A stretch of DNA of 23,834 nucleotides, from assembly GCA_030145015.1 (NCBI GenBank), contig JAQYWI010000070.1:1-23834 (forward strand). The letters are read 5' to 3'. Below are positions 14,147 through 21,218 of the stretch, piece by piece; position 1 is the stretch's first letter; the number at the start of each line of letters is the position of its first letter. The notes under the pieces are model-generated. The model was given only the letters and a program-made list of their open reading frames with translations. It made no database searches and had not been told where the DNA came from. This stretch comes from Desulfobacterales bacterium. GTDB lineage: Bacteria; Desulfobacterota; Desulfobacteria; Desulfobacterales; JAHEIW01. The translations under genes and the position numbers were made by a program.

Positions 14147-15313
14147 TTAATATCGATTTGTTTTCGTGAGCCTGATGCTTCTGTCAATTGCCTGTACCGC
14201 AATTAATGAAATCAAAGCCATTGCCGCCCCGCCGAAAAACGGAATCCGATAATCCACAATCCATAGAAAGCCGCCGATGGCCGGCAGGAAAACGGCGGCA
14301 ATATGATTGATGGTAAAGCCCACGGCCATGCTGGGTGCGATATCGCGCGGATCGCCGACTTTCTGGAAATAGGTTCGAATCCCAATCGAAAAATTAAAGA
14401 AAATATGATCCAGAATGTAAAGGACCGCCACCACCCATTTGAAATCCGTGGTGGCATAGGCCATAAATATGAAAAATAGGCTGATATATTCCAAACTGAG
14501 AACTTTGCGTTCCCCGAAGCGGATAATGCTTTTACCGATCAAGGGGCTCAGGTAATAGTTGAAGATGTTATTGATAACAAATAGGAGGGTAATTTCCTGA
14601 ATCGAATAATGAAATTTTTGGACCATCAACAGCACGGAAAATGCCATATAAATCTGGCGGCGGGCGCCGGCCATAAAGGTGAGAAAATAAAAAAGCCAGT
14701 ATTTTTTGCGGAAAATCATTTCTTTGCGCTGGGGTATCACCGTCTGTTTTGCCGGCTGTTGGGTATACCCCCAGACGGCTGCGGCCACGATCAGACCGCC
14801 GATCAGCAGGTAGATTTGAGCAAATGTTAAGAAAAAAGCCAGCGCATATATCAAAAGACCCAGGGCAATACTGGCAGCCGCGGCATAGCTGCGCTGTTTT
14901 CCAAAAACCCAGGGGGAGGTGATTTCATCAAAATATTGCAAGGTGAGCGACATGTTGGTGGTTTCGTAATAGTGGAGGCCGAAGCTCGAAACGAGGGTTG
15001 TCAAAATGAGCCCGGGGTAGGAGGGAAACAGGCCGGTTAAGGCCAGACCCAGGCCCAAAACGAGAATCGATAATGCCGATAGACGATGCTCCTTGAGGAC
15101 CATGATGATATAGACCGCCAGCAGCGCCAGAAATCCGGGGACCTCCCGTAAGGATTGAATCACGCCGATATGATTTCCATCCAAACCGGCAACTTCGACG
15201 GCGAAATTGTTGAACAGCGTCAGCCAGGCCTGCAATCCGATGGTGGAACTGATGCTTAAAACCGCCAGGTACAAAAACATGGGGTTCTTTTTTATTTCTT
15301 TTTCGGATTTCAT
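14147..15313 (-). CDS. MFS transporter (divergent, substrate unknown)
   Basis: Polytopic inner-membrane protein of 388 residues with the length and helix spacing of a 12-helix MFS permease. Charged cytoplasmic connections typical of the superfamily are visible (IRFGERK after helix 8, TQQPAKQTVIPQRKEMIFRKKYW as the central loop), but the classical motif A between helices 2 and 3 is replaced by VLKEHRLSAL, so it is not a close relative of the DHA1-type gene at the left of the window. The start ATG at 15313 has no clear Shine-Dalgarno sequence; an ATG 11 codons in is an alternative. It faces away from the amidohydrolase operon across a long regulatory gap. A sigma-70-like promoter can be read about 195 bp upstream. 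No substrate can be inferred. Confidence 0.8.
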   Translation of the reverse strand: MKSEKEIKKNPMFLYLAVLSISSTIGLQAWLTLFNNFAVEVAGLDGNHIGVIQSLREVPGFLALLAVYIIMVLKEHRLSALSILVLGLGLALTGLFPSYPGLILTTLVSSFGLHYYETTNMSLTLQYFDEITSPWVFGKQRSYAAAASIALGLLIYALAFFLTFAQIYLLIGGLIVAAAVWGYTQQPAKQTVIPQRKEMIFRKKYWLFYFLTFMAGARRQIYMAFSVLLMVQKFHYSIQEITLLFVINNIFNYYLSPLIGKSIIRFGERKVLSLEYISLFFIFMAYATTDFKWVVAVLYILDHIFFNFSIGIRTYFQKVGDPRDIAPSMAVGFTINHIAAVFLPAIGGFLWIVDYRIPFFGGAAMALISLIAVQAIDRSIRLTKTNRY

Positions 15314-15379
15314 ATTCTGATGGTCTAAGGAACTTAAGGCTAAATTTTTCGCTTTCCTGAAAAAGTGTTAAGATATATA

Positions 15380-15454
15380 ATCACGCAAACACGAAATAAT
15401 AAAAGCACAAAAATTTTATTAATTTTTCCTTTTCGATTTTCATGCTTTCGTGAT
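15380..15454. repeat. Imperfect palindrome with CACGAAA-type arms
   Basis: ATCACGcAAaCAcGAAA at the left pairs with TTTCaTGcTTtCGTGAT at the right, with further A/T-rich matching toward the centre. It is another member of the small palindromic intergenic elements seen across the window. Confidence 0.5.
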
Positions 15455-15465
15455 AAATATTTTTT

Positions 15466-15477
15466 CTGGCCGGCCAG
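15466..15477. promoter_or_regulatory. 12-bp perfect palindrome CTGGCCGGCCAG
   Basis: A GC-rich perfect palindrome in an otherwise AT-rich gap, 30 bp downstream of the putative minus-strand promoter. It could be an operator for the MFS gene or a short hairpin in its leader. No experimental analogue is known to me. Confidence 0.35.
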
Positions 15478-15507
15478 GTTTAAAGCTTAATTGTGAGCGT
15501 TTTTGCG

Positions 15508-15537
15508 TCTATAGTACGGTAAGTTCAAGGTTGTAAA
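15508..15537 (-). promoter_or_regulatory. Sigma-70-type promoter for the minus-strand MFS gene
   Basis: Read on the minus strand: TTTACA (15537-15532), 18-bp spacer, TATAGA (15513-15508). Five of six and four of six consensus matches. It would give a leader of about 190 nt containing the palindromes at 15466-15477 and 15380-15454. Confidence 0.4.
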
Positions 15538-15597
15538 CTCTATTATTTTATCTAATTTTAACGGGTTATGTCTTTTTCGCCCTGAAGAAAAATCCCG

Positions 15598-15615
15598 GGT
15601 TCAAAATTTTGAACC
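15598..15615. promoter_or_regulatory. Dyad 1, putative enhancer-binding-protein site
   Basis: GGTTCAAAATTTTGAACC is a perfect 18-bp palindrome. With flanks (CGGGTT...GAACC) it matches the dyad at 15674-15695 at 18 of 22 positions. Its centre is about 242 bp upstream of the predicted sigma-54 start, a normal distance for an upstream activating sequence. Confidence 0.55.
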
Positions 15616-15673
15616 TCACCCAATAATAAAAAAATGGTTTAAAAACAATAGGTTTTTCAATTTGCCCCCGGAT

Positions 15674-15695
15674 CGGGTTAAAAATTATGAACCCG
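15674..15695. promoter_or_regulatory. Dyad 2, putative enhancer-binding-protein site
   Basis: CGGGTT-(10 nt)-AACCCG, with an A/T centre like dyad 1 and the same GGGTT...GAACC half-sites. The centre is 78 bp from dyad 1 and about 164 bp upstream of the predicted sigma-54 start. AT-rich DNA that could bend (15745-15810) lies between it and the promoter. Confidence 0.55.
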
Positions 15696-15822
15696 ACCGC
15701 TAAATTTCAGCGCTCCATTTTGTTTATGAAAGCATCACCGCTGAAAGCGTAATAATTATAACCGTATGAATTTTATTATAAAAATAAAAAAAATGGATAA
15801 TTTTGCGGATGGGAATTGTTTT

Positions 15823-15837
15823 TGGCAAGCAATTTGC
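15823..15837 (+). promoter_or_regulatory. Sigma-54 (RpoN) -24/-12 promoter
   Basis: TGGCAAGCAATTTGC fits the consensus TGGCACG-N4-TTGC with one mismatch (A for C), including the essential GG and GC doublets at the correct 10-bp gap, and is extended by T on the left and A on the right. Transcription would start near 15849. Two matching dyads lie upstream. Confidence 0.75.
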
Positions 15838-15848
15838 AACCTGCTTAT

Positions 15849-15927
15849 GTGCAGCCTAATAATTTCTTCATCTGTTCTCCTCCTTAACGGCTAATTGGGG
15901 AAAAACCAGTTAGCCGTTATTTTTTTT
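15849..15927 (+). ncRNA. Candidate sigma-54-dependent small RNA (or attenuated leader)
   Basis: Predicted from position: the sigma-54 promoter sets the 5' end near 15849 and the intrinsic terminator sets the 3' end near 15927, giving about 79 nt. The first 37 nt are unpaired by eye and CU-rich, ending in TTCTCCTCCTTAACGG; the CUCCUCCUU part is complementary to Shine-Dalgarno sequences such as that of cstA (AAGGAGGA). The 3' half is the terminator hairpin with an eight-U tail, the layout of an Hfq-type trans-acting sRNA. No open frame starts inside. The alternative is a terminated leader of the amidohydrolase operon, whose start codon is 38 nt after the U-run. No match to a named sRNA family is recognised. 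Expression is not shown. Confidence 0.5.
15886..15927 (+). terminator. Strong intrinsic terminator
   Basis: AACGGCTAATTGG (15886-15898) pairs with CCAGTTAGCCGTT (15906-15918) over 13 bp with a single U-G wobble; the loop is GGAAAAA; A plus eight T follow (15919-15927). It lies only about 37 nt after the predicted sigma-54 start and upstream of, not after, a protein gene on this strand. Confidence 0.88.
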
Positions 15928-15964
15928 CCAAACACCGGCTTTCCATTTTTATAGATTAAATTAA

Positions 15965-16816
15965 ATGATGATCATTGATGCCCATACCCATATATTCCCC
16001 GGAAAAATTCGCAAAAACAGAGAAAAATATTTTACAGACGAACCGGCCTTTAAAAAATTATACCAATCACCCAAATCCCGGCTGATCGGTGCGCGCGAAA
16101 TGCTCGCCTCAATGGATGACAGCCAGGTGGACAAGGCCGTTGTTTTTGGATTTCCCTGGAAAGATTCGCTGTATTTTAAACAGCACAATGATTACATCAG
16201 CGAGGTGGTCAACCGCTATCCGCAACGCTTTATTGGCCTGGGATGTTTCGACCCTTTTAGCGAAGGAGTGGCTGAAGAAGCCCGCCGCTGCCTGCAAAAG
16301 GGTGGGTTATCCGGGATCGGAGAGCTGGCGTTTTACCAAACCGGGATTGAAAATTCTTCTCTATCCAGGCTCGAACCGGTTATGGAAGTTTGCAGAGGTC
16401 TGAATCTACCGGTTATGATCCATACCAATGAACCCATCGGGCATTCCTATCCCGGAAAAACCCCCAATACCCTGGCACAGATTTATCAGTTGATTCAAAG
16501 CTTTCCACAAAACAAAATTGTTCTGGCCCATTGGGGCGGCGGTCTGTTTTTTTTCAGCCTTCTAAAAAAAGAAGTCAAAGAGAGCCTAAAAAATATCTAT
16601 TTTGATACGGCGGCTTCCCCCTATTTGTATGATGCGGATGTCTATCGGCTGGCGATTCAACGGGTCGGTGTTGGAAAAATCCTGTTCGGCAGCGATTTTC
16701 CCCTCCTGGCGCCGGCCAGGTATTTTGATGAAATGAAGACGGCCGGGCTGTCGGAAGACGAAATGCAGCAAATTTGCGGCCTCAACGCCGCAGCGCTTTT
16801 CAATGTGGCCAATTAA
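15965..16816 (+). CDS. Amidohydrolase-2 family metal-dependent hydrolase
   Basis: TIM-barrel hydrolase or decarboxylase of the amidohydrolase superfamily (Amidohydro_2), cytoplasmic. The metal-ligand pattern is complete: DAHTH at residues 5-9 (His 7 and 9), MIHTNEP (His 153), LAHWGGG (His 189) and GSDFPL (Asp 244). The 283-residue length is normal. The substrate is unknown; relatives act on carboxylated aromatics or cyclic amides. The start must be at or next to the ATG at 15965, since the first metal ligands follow at once. No Shine-Dalgarno sequence precedes it, and a TATAGAT box ends 9 nt upstream, so initiation on a nearly leaderless transcript is possible. A strong terminator sits 38 nt upstream. 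The DUF362 gene follows after 33 nt, almost certainly in the same operon. Confidence 0.87.
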   Translation: MMIIDAHTHIFPGKIRKNREKYFTDEPAFKKLYQSPKSRLIGAREMLASMDDSQVDKAVVFGFPWKDSLYFKQHNDYISEVVNRYPQRFIGLGCFDPFSEGVAEEARRCLQKGGLSGIGELAFYQTGIENSSLSRLEPVMEVCRGLNLPVMIHTNEPIGHSYPGKTPNTLAQIYQLIQSFPQNKIVLAHWGGGLFFFSLLKKEVKESLKNIYFDTAASPYLYDADVYRLAIQRVGVGKILFGSDFPLLAPARYFDEMKTAGLSEDEMQQICGLNAAALFNVAN

Positions 16817-16849
16817 AGGTCAAGATCCAATCTTTTTGGGAGATGATCG

Positions 16850-18181
16850 ATGCGGAAGTATAAAGTTGCTGTGGTGAAGTATGAAAAACCGACCGAATCG
16901 GTTCGCAGGGCTGTTGAGATGTCAGGTGGTCTGGACCATATGCCCGCTCAGGCCAGGGTTTTTATCAAGCCCAATATTGTGTTCTGGACCCGCGCCGCCG
17001 CTTTCCCCAAGTGGGGTGTGATTACCACGTCCCGTATTGTTGAGGATATCATCATTTTGCTCAAGGAACGCGGCATCGTTGATATCACCATCGGGGAGGG
17101 TTCCGTCTCTATGAATCGTAAAGGTTCCGCAACTGCGGCTCACGCCTTTGAGACCCTGGGATACGGCGTTTTGAAACAAAAGTACGGCATCAAGTATATC
17201 GACATTTTTGACAGACCCTTTGAAAAGGTGGACCTTGGCGACGGTGTCAAGTTGAACTTTAACACCGATATCTTTAAAAGCGACTTTGTTGTGGATCTTC
17301 CGGTGATGAAAGCTCACAACCAGACGGTGGTGAGTCTGGGAATCAAGAATTTGAAGGGCTTGATTGATATCCCCTCCCGCAAACGATGTCACACCATGAC
17401 GCCGGGCAAAGACCTCCATTTCTGGGTAGCAAAGCTGGCTGACAAAATGCCGCCGATGCTGACCCTTCAAGATGGGATTTATACCAATGAGCGGGGACCC
17501 GGTCCGGACGGCCGCATGCACCGCAGCAACCTGCTGGTGGCGTCATCCGATGTGCTTGCGGCAGATCTGGTCGGAGCGAAACTACTCGGCCATGAACCGC
17601 AGAATGTCCCCCATCTGGTGCATGCCGCCCATAACCGCAAAAGACCCTATGATCTTTCCGACATCGAAATCCTGGGTGAAGACATTGAGGGTCTGAGTAA
17701 ATATCACGAATATGATTTTCCATATAGCGAAACCGACGATGCCATTTTGCCGCTGCCGATGGTCAAGCAGGGAATTAAAGGTGTTTTTTACCGAAAATAC
17801 GATCTTTCCATGTGCACTTACTGCTCCGGGGTAAACGGCTTGGTGGTGTCGGCGATCCGTTATGCCTGGAAGGGTGAAGCCTGGGATGGGGTTGAGATTC
17901 TTACCGGAAAATCCATGGCGCCCACACCCGGCAGGAAAAAAACGATTCTGCTCGGCAAATGCATGTACCAGGCCCATAAGGACAATCCGGACATCCGGGA
18001 AATGATTGCCGTCAAAGGCTGTCCGCCTTCACCCAAAACCATGGCCAAAGCGCTCCACCAGGCCGGCATCGATGTGGATCAGGGATTGTTTGAAAAAATG
18101 GATGAGTTGCCGGGCTTATTCTTCAGTCGTTACAAAGACAGACCCGAGTTTGATGAGTCGTTTTTCCAGGTTAAAAAGTAG
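16850..18181 (+). CDS. DUF362 domain protein with C-terminal cysteine region
   Basis: Member of the uncharacterised DUF362 family, often found with iron-sulfur proteins in anaerobes; reaction unknown. Seen: the N-terminal family segments VFIKPNI (37-43), DITIGEGS (78-85) and the core LPVMKAHNQTVVSLGIKNLKGLI (about 144-166). The region after about residue 310 differs from short DUF362 proteins: it holds MCTYCSG, GKC and a KGCPPSP motif, four or more cysteines that could bind a cluster, but no ferredoxin CxxCxxCxxxCP. At 443 residues it is longer than the ferredoxin-type DUF362 protein further right. The ATG at 16850 has GGGAG about 8 nt upstream. It is cotranscribed with the amidohydrolase (33-nt gap), which suggests a shared pathway. 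A hairpin at 18206-18231 follows. Confidence 0.85.
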   Translation: MRKYKVAVVKYEKPTESVRRAVEMSGGLDHMPAQARVFIKPNIVFWTRAAAFPKWGVITTSRIVEDIIILLKERGIVDITIGEGSVSMNRKGSATAAHAFETLGYGVLKQKYGIKYIDIFDRPFEKVDLGDGVKLNFNTDIFKSDFVVDLPVMKAHNQTVVSLGIKNLKGLIDIPSRKRCHTMTPGKDLHFWVAKLADKMPPMLTLQDGIYTNERGPGPDGRMHRSNLLVASSDVLAADLVGAKLLGHEPQNVPHLVHAAHNRKRPYDLSDIEILGEDIEGLSKYHEYDFPYSETDDAILPLPMVKQGIKGVFYRKYDLSMCTYCSGVNGLVVSAIRYAWKGEAWDGVEILTGKSMAPTPGRKKTILLGKCMYQAHKDNPDIREMIAVKGCPPSPKTMAKALHQAGIDVDQGLFEKMDELPGLFFSRYKDRPEFDESFFQVKK

Positions 18182-18205
18182 ACAAGATTGCATGATTTTT
18201 TTTCA

Positions 18206-18231
18206 TTAGCCACAGACGGGTCCGTGGCTAA
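18206..18231. terminator. Hairpin between the convergent DUF362 and YkgJ-type genes
   Basis: TTAGCCAC (18206-18213) and GTGGCTAA (18224-18231) form an 8-bp stem, extendable by GATTTT/AAAATC at the base. T-runs lie before it on the plus strand rather than after, so it is an imperfect terminator; it overlaps the expected end of both converging transcripts. Confidence 0.5.
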
Positions 18232-18237
18232 ATAAAA

Positions 18238-18918
18238 TCAAATACGGATTTCCTGGAGGGATCTCAGAATCGGTTCCATTTTAGTGCGGTGTTCCGGAGG
18301 GATCATTAAGATGTTTAGGGGTTGATTCGCAAGCAGTCCCACAGCCGGGCATTTTAACGTTTTGTTTTCATAAGCCTGTCGGTTTTCTTCTGAAGCGATC
18401 ACTTCCAGCACATCCAGCAGGTTTCCTGTACATCCATTGTCATCCATGTGTTCAATGCTTTGCAAAAAGACCGTGTTTAGCGAAAGCACATAATCATCCA
18501 TATCCGCATAGCCCTCTGTCCCGCAATCATGGCGCGACAACAGGCAGCGGCAACCAAAGGGGCGAACAGCGTAGATCGTGCAGAGGTCATCGCTTAAAAA
18601 AGGACACGATTTCCATTGGCTGCTTTCTTCTTCCGGAACCTCAAGACCCTGCGCACATAGATTGGCAAGCTGGTTGGTGGTAATTTTAGGTTTGAAGTGC
18701 GTTTGGGCGACTGCCTGCTGAATTTTTTCAATCCAATCCAAACTTGTGCTTGACTGCAGATCCATTATAATCTTGCATGCTTCCACCGTTGTCAGGGTAA
18801 CACTGGTGGTGCAGCAGTGGGTGCAATATTTTCTGCAGGCTAAATCAAGTGAGGCTGCAAATTTATCATATATGCCGTATATTTTTTCCAGGGCTGCAAG
18901 TTTTTTGGAAAGTTCCAT
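18238..18918 (-). CDS. YkgJ-family cysteine cluster protein
   Basis: Small soluble protein of the YkgJ / CxxCxxCC family, thought to chelate Zn or Fe-S; biochemical role unknown. Seen: CRKYCTHCC (Cys 28, 32, 35, 36) near the N-terminus, and CPFLSDDLCTIYAVRPFGCRC (Cys 105, 113, 123, 125) with a further C at 132, which is the family's second cysteine set and its R-P-x-x-C-R signature. At 226 residues it is slightly longer than minimal members, with an extra C-terminal part ending in a PPEHRTKMEPIL segment. The ATG at 18918 is preceded by AAGGAG at a somewhat long spacing (12 nt). It is divergent from the ferredoxin-DUF362 gene with 88 bp between starts, so the two may be co-regulated. Confidence 0.85.
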   Translation of the reverse strand: MELSKKLAALEKIYGIYDKFAASLDLACRKYCTHCCTTSVTLTTVEACKIIMDLQSSTSLDWIEKIQQAVAQTHFKPKITTNQLANLCAQGLEVPEEESSQWKSCPFLSDDLCTIYAVRPFGCRCLLSRHDCGTEGYADMDDYVLSLNTVFLQSIEHMDDNGCTGNLLDVLEVIASEENRQAYENKTLKCPAVGLLANQPLNILMIPPEHRTKMEPILRSLQEIRI

Positions 18919-19006
18919 AACCGGTTTTTTCTCCTTTATTTTATTTGCCTTATCTGTGTATATCCAAAACTCTAAAAGTTGCTGAATGCAAACCAGGAGA
19001 AGCGTG

Positions 19007-20113
19007 ATGCCAAGCAGTGTCTATTTTATTGATATGAGGGCAAAATACAAGGAGAACTTTGTCGACAAACTGGGAAAATTGTTGGAAATTGCCGGACTTG
19101 AGCAAGCTGTCAAAAGGAGGGATCTGACAGCGGTTAAACTCCATTTTGGAGAAATCGGAAATACGGCTTATATCCGCCCTGTCTTTATCCGTAAGGTTGT
19201 CGAGTGTGTCAGAGAGATCGGTGGGGTCCCATTTTTAACGGATGCCAACACGCTTTACGCCGGAAACCGCAGCGATGCGCCCCACCATCTGGTTACTGCC
19301 GTTCAAAACGGATTTGCCTATTCGGTTGTGGATGCACCGGTTGTTATTGCCGATGGATTGCGCGGCAAAAGCGAGACGGCGGTGATTATCAATAAAAAGC
19401 ACTTTAAAAGGGCCTATATCGGAACGGAAATCGTGCAGGCGGATTCTCTAATATCGGTGGCCCATTTTAAAGGTCATGAATTATCCGGCTTTGCCGGTAC
19501 CATAAAAAACGTGGGTATGGGCTGCGCCTCACGCAAAGGCAAGATGGCCCAGCATGCAGATGTAGCGCCCAAAGTCAAAGCAAAGGATTGTGTTGGCTGC
19601 GGCGAGTGTGTTGCGCATTGTCCCGCCCAAGCCATTGCGCTGGTTGAAAACAAGGCCCATATCAATGATGATAAATGTATCGGTTGCGGAGAATGTATTA
19701 TCATTTGCCCGAATGAGGCCGTTAAGATTCAGTGGAATGCATCCGTGCCTTTATTTATGGAAAAAATGGTCGAATATACAGTAGGGGTGTTAAAAGGTAA
19801 AAAAGACCGCGCGTTGTTTGTTAACTTTATTACGGATGTGTCTCCGGCTTGCGATTGTGTGCCGTTTAACGATGCACCCATTATCAGAGACATCGGTGTG
19901 GTTGCTTCAACCGATCCGGTGGCGATTGATCAGGCTGCAGTGGATTTGGTCAATCAGGAGAAAGCGCTGCCGGGATGCTGCCTAAAAGAAAACACGGGTC
20001 CGGGTGAAGACAAATTCAAAGGCGTCTACCCCAAGGTCGATTGGGAAATTCAACTCGGCTATGCCGAAAAAATCAAACTGGGTACTCGCGATTATGTGCT
20101 TGAAAAAATTTGA
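19007..20113 (+). CDS. DUF362 protein with two [4Fe-4S] ferredoxin motifs
   Basis: Probable iron-sulfur protein of the DUF362-ferredoxin group; electron transfer is likely, the reaction unknown. Seen: an N-terminal DUF362 half (VKLHFGEIGNTAYIRP at 43-58, LTDANTLY at 77-84, HFKGHELSGFAGTIKNVGMG at 153-172), then two classic CxxCxxCxxxCP motifs, CVGCGECVAHCP (195-206) and CIGCGECIIICP (224-235), inserted before the C-terminal DUF362 part (VASTDPVAIDQAAVDLV). At 368 residues it has the usual length for this architecture. I use the ATG at 19007 because AGGAG stands 7 nt upstream; an ATG at 18986 in frame lies before that site. It is divergent from the YkgJ-type gene and is the second DUF362 protein of the window. 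Confidence 0.92.
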   Translation: MPSSVYFIDMRAKYKENFVDKLGKLLEIAGLEQAVKRRDLTAVKLHFGEIGNTAYIRPVFIRKVVECVREIGGVPFLTDANTLYAGNRSDAPHHLVTAVQNGFAYSVVDAPVVIADGLRGKSETAVIINKKHFKRAYIGTEIVQADSLISVAHFKGHELSGFAGTIKNVGMGCASRKGKMAQHADVAPKVKAKDCVGCGECVAHCPAQAIALVENKAHINDDKCIGCGECIIICPNEAVKIQWNASVPLFMEKMVEYTVGVLKGKKDRALFVNFITDVSPACDCVPFNDAPIIRDIGVVASTDPVAIDQAAVDLVNQEKALPGCCLKENTGPGEDKFKGVYPKVDWEIQLGYAEKIKLGTRDYVLEKI

Positions 20114-20149
20114 TTTTCTTAATCTTTTTTTGTAATATATTGGTGGGTT

Positions 20150-20899
20150 CTAGTTGGCGGCCCTGATATCACCTTGCTCTTCAAGGCCGGAAATTATCAA
20201 AAGGATTTTTTCCTGAGCCTCGTTCATTTCGGAATCTCTCATCAAATCAAGGTGTTGAACCGTTTCCTGTAAGATTGCCGCGGATCTTTTCGGAAGATTT
20301 TTAAATACTTTTATCTTTGCTTCGCCCTCGATGCCTTTGAGTGCCCGGGCCAGGTCCACGGTGCTGATTTCTTTGAGGCATTGTTGAATGGACTGATCAT
20401 CGAGCTGCATAATCGTATGCCCTAGCTTGGAGCTCAAAGGATTTACGGCTCGATCCTCTTTTATTTTCTCAAAAAAAGCTGCTAGCTTGTCCGTTTTCTT
20501 GTCGCCAAATTCCGCTTCGTACGCTTGTTGGCCTTTTTCACCAAATAGTGATAGCAGCACCTCTTGGATGATTTGGGGGTTGACACCTTTTTGAATGGCC
20601 AGAACACCTTCCAGAATGATACAGCGTTCCAATAGATCCTTGCCGGTGTAGCTGCCGGAAAGGATATAATATTCCAGAGTGGTTTTCACCAGCGAAGGCT
20701 GTACACCTTCAAGAACGAGTTGGAGGCCTTTGCGCAAAAGGAAAGAGTTGGTTTCTTCGGCTTCCTGAACAAGGGCAAGCAGTCCGTTGCGCTTGGCCTT
20801 TTTGGCCATGGCAACGATCTGCCAGACAAAAGCGATGCACTGACTTTTTTCATCCTCACTGCACCTTATGCGTTCACCAAATTCCCAATCATACTCCAT
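20150..20899 (-). CDS. Soluble MotA-loop / FliG-C-like chimeric protein
   Basis: A 249-residue protein with no membrane segment. Residues about 29-110 (MAKKAKRNGLLALVQEAEETNSFLLRKGLQLVLEGV and on) resemble the cytoplasmic loop of the flagellar stator MotA, the part that contacts the rotor. Residues about 165-245 (LDDQSIQQCLKEI...LARALKG...LPKRSAAIL...EAQEKILLIISGLEEQGDI) resemble the C-terminal torque domain of FliG. So stator-side and rotor-side motifs are on one soluble chain. In the torque-helix region Lys, Arg and one acidic position appear kept (K188, R205, E212) but the second acidic residue is Thr (T213). No other flagellar gene is present, so a role outside the motor, or as a motor regulator, is possible; this is inference. 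The ATG at 20899 has TTGGAG 8 nt upstream. It follows the XRE-type gene after 71 bp. Confidence 0.75.
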   Translation of the reverse strand: MEYDWEFGERIRCSEDEKSQCIAFVWQIVAMAKKAKRNGLLALVQEAEETNSFLLRKGLQLVLEGVQPSLVKTTLEYYILSGSYTGKDLLERCIILEGVLAIQKGVNPQIIQEVLLSLFGEKGQQAYEAEFGDKKTDKLAAFFEKIKEDRAVNPLSSKLGHTIMQLDDQSIQQCLKEISTVDLARALKGIEGEAKIKVFKNLPKRSAAILQETVQHLDLMRDSEMNEAQEKILLIISGLEEQGDIRAAN

Positions 20900-20970
20900 A
20901 AAATCTGCTCCAATATCCGGGATACACGAAATTTATTTATTAATTATAGCATAAATTACGGAAATTCCTA

Positions 20971-21189
20971 CTAAAATTTATAAAATGATTTGGATAGATC
21001 GGCGAGTTCTCCTGAATTGACCTTATAAAATTTTTCGAGACGCTCGATTTGACCGGATGTCGGTATTCTTACACTCCGTTCCAATTCGACCAATCTTGAT
21101 GGCGGAATGCCTGCCTGTTCGCATATTTCTTTTAGGGTCAACTTGCTCTCAGATCTTAACTTGACTAATCTCTCTCCAAATTCGCCCAT
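20971..21189 (-). CDS. Small XRE-type helix-turn-helix regulator
   Basis: A 72-residue DNA-binding protein made almost only of one Cro/C1-type helix-turn-helix domain (residues 5-60: ERLVKLRSESKLTLKEICEQAGIPPSRLVELERSVRIP...IERLEKFYKV). The recognition-helix area is PPSRLVELER. The ATG at 21189 has AGGAG 8 nt upstream. It is the first gene of a probable two-gene unit with the MotA/FliG-like protein, which suggests that it regulates or senses through that partner. The target is unknown; single-domain proteins of this type often autoregulate. Confidence 0.87.
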   Translation of the reverse strand: MGEFGERLVKLRSESKLTLKEICEQAGIPPSRLVELERSVRIPTSGQIERLEKFYKVNSGELADLSKSFYKF

Positions 21190-21218
21190 TGCAAAATCTC
21201 CTAAGCATCCTAAGAAAG

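Noticed and set aside
18206..18231. Classical intrinsic terminator for the DUF362 gene
   Set aside because: The stem is good but the T-run lies before it on the plus strand; kept only as an uncertain hairpin.
20150..20899. Annotation as the flagellar motor switch protein FliG
   Set aside because: Only the C-terminal torque-type domain is present, the N-terminal part resembles MotA, and no flagellar gene is nearby.
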